From the NCBI GenBank assembly GCA_024704765.1, contig JAKMXF010000288.1:124001-188000 (forward strand): DNA of 64,000 bases. The letters run 5' to 3'. Below the pieces are notes generated by a model, which saw only the letters and a list, made by a program, of their open reading frames with translations, had not been told where the DNA came from and ran no database searches. Origin of the DNA: Oopsacas minuta (taxonomy: Eukaryota; Porifera; Hexactinellida; Lyssacinosida; Leucopsacidae). This document shows, piece by piece, positions 55,951 to 64,000 of this stretch (positions are counted from its first letter, which is position 1; every line of letters begins with the position of its first letter). The position numbers and the translations under genes were made by a program.

Positions 55951-58900
55951 TTATTTAGTAGAGCGTGATGGGGTTACCGCTGTCCTCCCCTGTGAGGAAG
56001 GAGTCCGTTTAGGAGTTACTTTACCGGAGGCAGGTTTAACTGAACTTTTCGGTTTACTTTTCTCAACCAATTCTTCTAATTGCGCTATCTTCTCCAAAGC
56101 ATTTTGTTCAGCTGTTTGTTTAGACTTTACTTCAACTTCCAATTCTAGAATCTTCTTTTCTAGCTCTGTAACTTTAATTTTAGCTTCCCCCAGTTCACGT
56201 ACAACTTCCTCTGGATTTATACTATCCATAGCGTGACTGGAGGGCAATTCCGTCTGCTCCAGATATGACGTTATATCTGGTATCTGTGTATCAGCTGTTA
56301 GTTGTTCAATACTTACACTACGAGCATTCTTATCTATACAAATAGCACTAACTTCACTGTCAATATCTTCTAAAGGCTGTGTCTCTATTCGTTGTTCTCC
56401 TTCGATTTGATCTCCCTCTACTTGTTGTACTTCCATTTGTCCTTCTTGTTCTAGCAATGTTCGTGTCGATCTCTCCAACTTAGGAGGTTCTATTTCCTCA
56501 TTGTCAATAGCTATCAATTCCTGTATCAATTTCTTAGCTGTTTCAATCCATTCATTAGTCTCAGTTTGAAATAGTTTCAGCTCATTAACTTCATCATCTG
56601 GATCTTCAGCTCCTGCTTCACGTAATTTCCCGCTTATCTCAGCTGTTAGTTCTGTACAGTTCTGGTGGATTCTATCGCTAACAGCAGATAATTCGTGTAT
56701 GACGTCACTGAATTGTATTTTCAAGTCAGCAGCTGTTAGCTTTGGAGCAGTAGGAACTAAATCAGATGTAATTGATTCTGTTAGTTTTAATAATAACTTA
56801 ATCATGAAATTAATAAGGTTAGCGTGTAGTGACGTCACTTGATCTCCACAGCCGGCATTCTCTTTGTCTACTGACGTCATCATAAGGCCTAGCCATCTGT
56901 AGACAGAAATGGATAAATACACAAACGCCCGAAAAGAGGAAAGTAGAGTCTTACAAAACTCACTTGTCAACAGATTTGATGACATGTGGCATCTGAATGA
57001 CAGATACTCCCTCTTCACTAGTCCCTACACCAGTACCTACTCTCTTCAATAAATCCTCCAATTCTTTCGACCAATCACAGAGCTGAATTTGAAACTTCAC
57101 CCAATTCTGGTCAGGAATGTGTTTCTCTAAATTCCCAATCATAACATTAAGTTTTTGCCCCCATGATTCGAGGGGTGTAATTAACCGCATGAGACCTTCA
57201 GCTACTCCATTCTCTCCGCTAACTCTGACGTCAGCGGATTCCTGATAACTGAAGAAATGTTGGTTAGTTGTCTCCATCAGTGAGTGTTCCTCAAGGAGAC
57301 GCCCTGGATGGAATTGGAATAATCGTAGGGAAATTTGTGTCCAAGCTTCTATACACTTCTGTGACTACAAAAACGAATATATTGGAAAATGAAATTAATA
57401 TACTGAATCAAAACTCATTACTATTATAGGAGTCTATTTAAATTCAACTCGGATAATACCTACAGTCTAGTTCGCCTATTAGCAAGAATTCGAATTTACA
57501 TGAATTTCCCTTGCTAATACGCGAATTCGCTATTATGTGAACTATTTACATACAGTCAACTCCCGTTAGAAGCTCAATGGACCGCGATAATCACTACGGT
57601 ATAACCGATGAATTATACTTTGACGGTTCGGGACTATATTTGTACAATTTCATACTTCGATATAACTGGAATTGGCTTTCCATGAGAACAGTTGCTGATA
57701 GGCTTTCGCTATTTCACGAATTGCTAAGAGGGGAACACCACAATACTTCTGAAGTGAAATTACCTGTTTCAACTGGTCCTGTAGAGATACGAGAGGCTCT
57801 CCATTAAAATAATCTCCCTGCTCACTGAGCACCTGTTCCCACTTCCTGACATACTCCCACAGATCTCTAACTTCCTCTACTCTTGGATACTTCCTGAATC
57901 CGTCAGTATCAAGATATTCTTGTAGGAATTCTCTCCAGCTATTCAGCTCTTTTAACGTTTGGTTTAATACTAATGTAATGCTCTCTTCTCTTCTGATCAG
58001 TTCTGTAGAGAATGTACTGAACTCGTCTTTCCACTCGTTAACCTAGAGCAAGCAGTGTTGTGGGATTGTTAAGGAAAAACGCAGGGTGTTTTGTGACGTC
58101 ATAGTCGTTTATCATTCATTTATAGTGCAAAATGTCGTAATGCATTTCCCCCGCGACCATTCTTCACAATTCCTACCTGTAATTCTATGTCAAACAACTT
58201 CTGTGTATCAGTCTGTATCAACAATACAATAAAGTGTCCAGCTAACTGATACCATTTCTTCTCATTCAACTGCAGCTGTCTTATAGTATACAGATTGTAT
58301 TCATCTGATACTTTTAAGGCTAAATCATAAGCAGTCTGTTGCCATAACTCTTTTTCGGAGCTAATTTTTAAAGTTACTCCTTCTAATCGCCTTCTTTGTA
58401 GCTCGTATAGCTCGTGATATTCAGTCAGAAGTCCGGCGTTCTTCTCTGACTCGCTGAGAGCTTTGGATAAGTCTTCTTGGGCAGAGAGAGCTTGTCCTGA
58501 TACTTTTACCTATATTGTACATATAAAGACAAAATATTATCCCGCGAAATATGACTACAGTCAACTCCCATTATATCAAACACGGATATATCGAAGTCTG
58601 TAATTGTACAAATAAGGTCCCAACCCATCAAAGTAACATATATTTTCATCGATCATATCGAAGAATTATCAGGGTCCCTTGAGCTTCTATATAACAAGAG
58701 TTGGCTGTGTACTGATAAAGATGCGTAATAGAGTGTTACCTCATGTTGCTTGAGATCATCTAACTCTCCAGTAAGATTAGATACTCTATACTGGAATCCC
58801 CTCAGCTCTGTAGCTAGTCTCCTATCTAGAGCTCTCTGAGCTACTAGCTCGTCATGTAGTCCCCGTATCTGTCTGGGTATCCGAGAAAAGAGAGAGGAGT

Positions 58901-59813
58901 ATTGCTCTCTCAGCTCAGAGAGTAGTTGTCCTTGCTCCAAACAGTGAATAGAAACCTATAATATAAGTAACTGATGTAACTACATTAACAGAATAATTCG
59001 GTAATACATATCACTTCTTTCAAACAAAAAATATAGTTCCCATTCATTATAATACAATCAGCATAAGACACTTAAATATTATGTAAAAAGTTTTTATTTT
59101 CTGGATGGCGGAATTGTCGTCACAGGAAATCACCCAAAATACTCGAGGAATCCTTCCATAGCAACGAAACCTAATAACATAGGAATGCTATGCCGAAATA
59201 GACTTAGCTGGTTTCAGACACAAATTTGACAATAAAGTTCCATTGAAGAAAGTTACTAAAAACTATTTTCAATTCAATTAACCTGTCGTATAATCTCATG
59301 GAATACAGTGTTATATACTTCCTGTTCCTTCTTAATAATATCCATAAGTTCATGTAGCTGTGTCTGTGGAGATACATACTCTGTCTTCTCATTATCTCTC
59401 CTAAGTTTGAGTAACATATCATGCATTGTCTGTCTCAGCAGTACAACCTCCTTCCTACTAACTGGCTTCAGAGATGGGAACACTGTCATATGGGCAGGGT
59501 GTTGTTTCGCACGCACAGAGTACTTGTCCTCAATTGGTTCAAGCCCAAGCACTCCAGGGTGTCTATATAGCTTATACTCGTTTGGTATTAAAGTTTCTGA
59601 GATAGAATTTTGTTCATTTGTCTCACCGTTTGTATCTTCGTAGATAAATGAAAAAGTATTGGGACCAGCTCCACATGAACATGGTGGGTCTTTGATTAAG
59701 TGATTCAGCTGTTTTCTACGGTCTGAGAAGTGCCAGACACTGTCTGAGGAGATTAATGGCATGCTGGTGGTTTTGGATGCGATAAGAGCATTACAGGGGC
59801 TAGCTGCTGTCAT
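55951..59813 (-). CDS. AXDND1: Axonemal dynein light chain domain-containing protein 1 homologue (six exons)
   Basis: Coiled-coil protein with a p28-type axonemal dynein light-chain domain; vertebrate AXDND1 is sperm/cilium associated. Exons 59813-59283, 58955-58740, 58509-58177, 58042-57764, 57364-56964 and 56896-55951 close in phase, giving 901 aa. The first exon has the family signature: LYRHPGVLGLEPIEDKYSV, VFPSLKPVSRKEVVLLRQTM and QEVYNTVFHEIIRQV. The second continues RIPRQIRGLHDELVAQRALD. The rest is helical and coiled-coil, ending in a basic Ser/Thr-rich tail (SSVKPASGKVTPKRTPSS). Start: ATG at 59813 (MTAASPC); a 5' exon cannot be excluded because vertebrate proteins have a longer N-terminus. 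Its presence fits an organism with motile cilia or flagella. Confidence 0.88.
57553..57676. repeat. Family A MITE copy (AXDND1 intron)
   Basis: TA-CAGTCAACTCCCGTTAGAAG to GATATAACTGGAATTGGC, with a small deletion after CCCGTTA. Upstream, about 57440-57540 is a family H fragment (CAGTCTAGTTCGCCTATTAGC; AATACGCGAATTCGC). Confidence 0.7.
58558..58707. repeat. Full-length family A MITE (AXDND1 intron)
   Basis: TA-CAGTCAACTCCCATTATATC to TATATAACAAGAGTTGGCTG, 150 bp, in the reverse orientation relative to the copy at 29285. Confidence 0.8.
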
Positions 59814-60372
59814 TCCTATCTAGGATATGGTAGTTGGGGAGAGAGAGAGAAATTATAAATAGTTATAAACTGTGTATGTATTAGAGAATACATTTTATAC
59901 AAATACAGAATAGTGCAACTTCCAGAAACGAAGTGCAAAGGATGCCGAAAAATGCTACCACGTTTCCCTGTTTCTGCTAAAATATGGGAATAGGAATTTG
60001 CTCTATTAATCTAACTCGCACTAATATCCGGAGTACCATAGACTAGTGTATTTCATTGAAAAGCATTGCAATAGATCAGCGGTTCTCAACCTTATTCACC
60101 CATGGATCCTCTATGCCAATTTAACACATTCTGTGGACCCTTCCATAGACAGCAATAGGTCTTGTAGACCCCCAGCTGTTGTCCGTGGACCATCGGGAAC
60201 CGGTGGATAGATTGTGGATATTCCTGTATTTACATGTTCACTTCTTCCATTGGTTTTCAAATAAACGAGTAAAAGTTGGGCTATTAAGTATAAACAAACA
60301 AAACAAACAACAATCGAACGAAAGAAATCAAATAAGAGAGAACAGATCATAACCAAAAGTAGGAGAATAAGT
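59814..60372. other. Intergenic, AXDND1 to AAAS, with two MITEs
   Basis: About 59915-60030 is a family B fragment (GTGCAACTTCCAGAAACGAAG; CCGAAAAATGCTACCACG). 60077-60207 is the best-preserved hAT-like family D copy: CAGCGGTTCTCAACC at one end, GGGAACCGGTG at the other, flanked by ATAGAT on both sides. No gene seen. Confidence 0.6.
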
Positions 60373-63125
60373 TCAAGAGAATATCGGAGATGATTTAGCT
60401 GTGACGGGACTAAATAGCATAGGATATGGAATATTATGCTGTCTACTAAATGACAGGAAATTCGAACTATGAAATACTGGGGTACTAGTAGCACGATGTG
60501 ATTCTACAGTGTTCTCGAATTGTGTTCTGGAGTTATAGTCAAATGGGAGTAAACTGACATAACCTGAATTCCATACTACCAATAGCATTGCTCCGGTATC
60601 GATACTAGGACGGAATGAGATTAGAAGAGGGATGCTGTACGGTGGTCCGCGGATAAAACCGACCGGGGTGATGCTAAGTACGGGACCTGATTTGGTTCTC
60701 AATATGAGGACAAGTTCTTGTGCAGAGGGAGTAGCTTCTGGTGAGAAGAGAAGAGCAAGTCTCTCTCCCTTTGAATCCCAAGAGATTTGTTGGATGCACC
60801 TATAAAACAGCAAATATGAATACAGAGTAACATCTACAAAGTTGCAAACTCATTTGAATGGAATTCGCTCCAGCGCTCTATGTATTCACCGATCAGAGTT
60901 ACGTTAACGGTTTGAGACTATATTTATACAATTTCTGACTTCGCTAAAACCGGGTATTTCTATATATCTGTATTAAAAATAACCGGAGTTGACTTTATAA
61001 CTTACCCGCCTATTTCCATCTGTGTACCACCATTACTCGTACACAAAACAGGCGATAAGTCAACACATTTAACAGCTGATTTAGAACCTCCTACTCCCTC
61101 TCTGATACTCGTATCCGTCCCATCACTACCACTGAATGTCAGGGAGTATAAATAGGGCTCATTTCTGATAGCAAACAGAAGTAGAGTTCCATCTGGATTC
61201 CATTTAGCCGTCTGGATACGATCTGACATTCCATCCCATAACTCTGGTGTCCAGGTATCAGCGCTCCACACACGGAATGCAGGGGTGCAAGAAGCCGCGA
61301 GGAGCTTCGAACCATCAGGTGACCACTCTAAGAGGCAAATTCCGCGAGTCAACATCCTAGAAACGGGTTGAGATAACCCAGTGGGTGTATCCACCAATAA
61401 GATATGTCTAGTTGCTGAACTACAAGAAGCCAATAGAGTCTGGTTAGGAGACCAAGCGAGGGATATAACAGGACAACCGGGGGCGTATGAATACCATCTG
61501 GTAGGATAGGTACTCGTGCCTTGTACAAGAGCTGAATGCTCTATGAACCAAACTAGGATACCTCCCGTACAGGCGATAGCTAGTTGTGTACCTGTTACTT
61601 TAGAGAACTCTACACAGGTAATGTTACGCTGGTAACGATGACGTAATAATCCGAGGGGGTTATCAGGCTTGTGGAGATTCTAGAATATGAATAGAAAATT
61701 AAATGTTATCAATTATTGCAACACAGAGTATTATATATTCTTAGCCAATACATTAGAGAAGAGTTTCTCGACCTGTGACCAAATATGTCGATCTAGATGT
61801 GGTCATGAAATAAAATTTCTAAAAAGTGTGACCATATCTCATGAAAGTTTGAGAAACCCTGCATTAGAAAATACAGTGGAGTTCGCCTATCAGCAAATCG
61901 TATTTGTATGAATTTTCTTGCTAAAAGGCGGATTTTCTATTACGTATAATGAAACCTCCACAAAAGGGGAATTAGGAAGAAACGGGTAGCATTATCGCGT
62001 CCCTAGTAGTCCGTCTGTGGAGGTCACACTGTTTATGTATAATGTATTCATTGGAAAGCATTGTAAAAGCCTCATTTTCATAGCTAAAACATTGAATAAG
62101 GGAATAAGAGAATTATACCTGTAACTGTACGATATGATCACTGACAGAGATAGCTAATAGAGAGAGATAGGGATGCCAAGCAATACAACGAATAGGACCT
62201 GTTTGACATATGCTAGAGAATATGTCCAGCTGTTGTGTAACAGACAAACCGAACCCCAGCTGAGGAGAAATAAACCTGTACAGAGATTCGAATAGTGAAA
62301 TACACAGGGATATACTGTATGCTGCTTTGCTGGCTATTTTATCTCTCTGTGTATTTCTGGTCTGAAGAGATGTAGAGAGTTTGTTTAGGAGAGAAGGGAT
62401 ATCTCTACCCGATCGGAATGATAGCCAGGCTCGTTTCCAGGGATTCTCGTCCCTCTCCACGAATGGAGAAGGTTCTGTTATACCTGAGAGTAAATACATG
62501 TATAAGTAAAGGATAAATTTAAGGTTTTGACAAGCCCCTTCCTCTCTAAAACTTGGCACGAAGAATGTGGTTTGCCTCGACTTCACGAATTACGGCCAAA
62601 TATCCAGAAATATTGCAAATTAACACCAAATTTTCCTGGATTTTTCAAATGAGGTGATCGTATGCATATTATGGAAAAAGGACTACTATTAGAGTAATTA
62701 CAGTAAACTCTGCTTAATAGGGCCACATCGTGGTCAGTTTATCTGTACACTACTTGTATGGTTCTGTTTCCGGCTACTTGACCTGATTAACCGGTGTTCT
62801 ATAAAGCGGAGTCTACTGTATTACAATATCTCTAACCTGATAAAGATAGACTAGTATTTGTACCTACATCCTGGAGAGAAGATGAACTACTCTGAGTATG
62901 AGTTAGCACTGAAGCAACCGGGACTATAAAATCAGGAATATTAGCATTAGAACTAGCAGCTAGTTTCTGTGCATTAATGAATGACAGTGTATCCGTTATA
63001 TCGTGAGAGGATAATCCATCTGGTGAGCAATTCGGAAGAGGGAGAGAGACTAACCGACAGTCTTTCTCTAAGATTGTAACGTGTCCTACCTCTGGGAGAT
63101 GTAGTGTATTAGATAGGATACTCAT
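60373..63125 (-). CDS. AAAS: Aladin, nuclear pore WD-repeat protein (four exons)
   Basis: WD40 nucleoporin of the pore periphery. Exons 63125-62837, 62483-62119, 61679-61006 and 60799-60373 join in phase, giving 584 aa (human 546). The N-terminal strand HVTILEKDCRLVSLPLP matches aladin's GQVTLYEHNNELVT. WD blades include TGPIRCIAWHPYLSLLAISV, GCPVISLAWSPNQTLLASCS, GICLLEWSPDGSKLLAASC and QTAKWNPDGTLLLFAI. The GGSKSAVKCVDLSPV segment matches the GGAKSATIVADLSE region. The last exon covers the final blade and ends without the proline-rich human tail. The ATG at 63125 is supported by the alignment of the N-terminus. Confidence 0.93.
60880..60996. repeat. Family A MITE, 5'-truncated (AAAS intron)
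   Basis: GTTAACGGTTTGAGACTATATT and ACAATTTCTGACTTCGCTAAA lead to the end ATAACCGGAGTTGACT. The left terminus is missing. Confidence 0.65.
61876..62033. repeat. Family H and family B MITEs side by side (AAAS intron)
   Basis: 61876-61945 begins TA-CAGTGGAGTTCGCCTATCAGC and contains the inverted CTAAAAGGCGGATTTTC (family H). 61947-62033 is family B: AATGAAACCTCCACAAAAGG to CTGTGGAGGTCACACTG. Confidence 0.65.
62698..62822. repeat. Intact family E MITE (AAAS intron 1)
   Basis: TA-CAGTAAACTCTGCTTAATAG to CTATAAAGCGGAGTCTACTG-TA, about 120 bp, with both inverted ends and a TA duplication. Confidence 0.75.
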
Positions 63126-63772
63126 TGGAGTATGTGAGTGATGATAAATTTGAGTATTTGGTGATTTAGCTAATTTGATTTCTGTAATTTATTCAATTAA
63201 TATTCATAAAAGATGGCAAAAGTTAAAGAAGAATCACACAAATACACAATTTATTGTTTACGACCAATTTTGAGGTAAATGTTGGTGATTTTGTTGTAGT
63301 AATTTCTGGTATCTTAGCCATTTAGATTACTATTTGAAGTTTGCTAATTTGATTGAAATTGTAGTAGTGTAGCCTCACCACACGGGATGCCAGAGACACC
63401 GAAAAATGCTGCCCCTGTTTGTGGAAGTTCGCCTGTACGGGATTAGGAATTTATTTTTCACTCCGTTTCCAGAAATTCCCTGATTTCACCCATTTATGGA
63501 GGTTAAACTGTATTTGATTGAACTTAAACCAAATAATGTCAATATAAAACAGCTCAATACTGTAATGCCCACATAAAAAATTTGGTATAAATGCTCAGAT
63601 ACCTGCAAGACTAGACTGTTTATTGTTTGGAAAGGTGTAGCTGTTAAAAAAGCATTATACCATCCCTGCGCCATTCATATTAACCCCCTAACATAACTGC
63701 ATATCATAATATAATATAATTTGAATAAATAACAAACTTCTACATATACAACAGCAGCAGCACTAAATACAA
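63126..63772. other. Intergenic, AAAS to PGGT1B
   Basis: Holds the AAAS 5' region, a family B MITE at 63364-63512 (TAGTGTAGCCTCACCACACGG to TTTATGGAGGTTAAACTG-TA) and the small ORF described separately. Confidence 0.55.
63486..63674 (-). CDS. Possible small ORF or first exon, uncertain
   Basis: 62 codons from an ATG. The start MAQGWYNAFLTATPFQTI looks protein-like, and a good splice donor (TTGCAG-GTATCTG) follows SLVLQ. It could be the first coding exon of an unidentified transcript or a 5' exon upstream of AAAS. Read through, it encodes one hydrophobic segment (IFYVGITVLSCFILTLFGL), but its last codons run into a MITE, which argues against that form. No family recognised. Confidence 0.25.
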   Translation of the reverse strand: MAQGWYNAFLTATPFQTINSLVLQVSEHLYQIFYVGITVLSCFILTLFGLSSIKYSLTSING

Positions 63773-64000
63773 TTACACAATATTCAACCAATGTAAATGC
63801 AATACTTTAAGTCTCTCAACAGCACTACTAGATATATTCAGTCTAACATCAACAGGCTTAACACCTGGATATCCTAATAATGACAGACCAGATATAGCCA
63901 TATATGAGTGTAGGGGATCTGTGCTATGATCTGGCCACTTAGAAAATCCGCCGGTTATACTATTCTCTGTGCTGAATAGGTATTCTATCAAATCATGTTG
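63773..64000 (-). CDS. PGGT1B: Geranylgeranyltransferase type I subunit beta, 3' end only
   Basis: Catalytic beta subunit of GGTase-I, which prenylates CAAX proteins such as Rho GTPases. Only the last exon is in the window; the frame is open to the right edge, so the gene continues beyond. The sequence GGFSKWPDHSTDPLHSYMAI matches the end of the alpha-alpha barrel. It includes the zinc-ligand His of LHSY and ISGLSLLG, and the ending LNISSSAVERLKVLH resembles human LNVSTRTSERLLDLH. The related RABGGTB and FNTB ends differ here. Product call is good; exon start unknown. Confidence 0.85.
   Translation of the reverse strand, partial: QHDLIEYLFSTENSITGGFSKWPDHSTDPLHSYMAISGLSLLGYPGVKPVDVRLNISSSAVERLKVLHLHWLNIV

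Overview
This window is nuclear DNA from an animal. It is AT-rich and gene-dense. The genes have introns with GT/AG boundaries, and many introns are only 60-400 bp. The gene set is metazoan: tankyrase, CYLD, an ephexin-type RhoGEF, CSDE1, a CLIP3/4-type CAP-Gly protein, an axonemal AXDND1 homologue, aladin and MTHFR. A coiled-coil/NHL protein resembles an expanded family I associate with demosponges, and secreted Ig/TSP1 matrix proteins also fit. A sponge or another early-branching invertebrate is my best guess, but this is an inference without a database search.

Layout. 0.3-5 kb: CYLD and NOB1 (minus). 5.6-14.7 kb: a roughly 20-exon ephexin-like RhoGEF (minus). 15.8-18.4 kb: CSDE1/UNR (minus), divergent from a three-exon CLIP4-like gene at 19.9-22.4 kb (plus). 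23.4-27.5 kb: an intronless secreted Ig-like/TSP1/PLAC-like matrix protein (plus). 28.2-30.1 kb: a tropomyosin-like and an orphan coiled-coil gene (minus). 30.8-32.8 kb: EIF2S3 (minus). 33.8-43.4 kb: tankyrase (minus, 8 exons), whose 3.4-kb first intron holds a 600-bp microsatellite and an intronless orphan gene. 43.8-46.4 kb: a frameshifted NHL gene and a RAB GTPase (minus). 47.4-55.1 kb: MTHFR (minus, 11 exons), with an antisense M14 carboxypeptidase inside intron 4. 56-59.8 kb: AXDND1 (minus). 60.4-63.1 kb: AAAS (minus). 63.8 kb to the edge: the 3' end of PGGT1B (minus).

The genes form no operon or pathway. They are mostly housekeeping genes in mostly co-directional order. Tankyrase and CYLD both act in ubiquitin/ADP-ribose signalling, and NOB1, EIF2S3 and CSDE1 serve ribosome maturation and translation, but their proximity looks incidental. 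About half the genes are uninterrupted ORFs and the others have 3-20 exons.

Introns and intergenic spaces are full of short non-autonomous DNA transposons. At least eight families have CAGT termini next to TA, the pogo/Tc1-mariner style. One family has at least 13 copies here. There is also a hAT-like family and a longer dispersed repeat. I found no tRNA, rRNA or CRISPR features. Splice junctions were inferred by eye from reading-frame continuity and family similarity. For MTHFR, tankyrase, AAAS, AXDND1 and CYLD every junction closes in phase.
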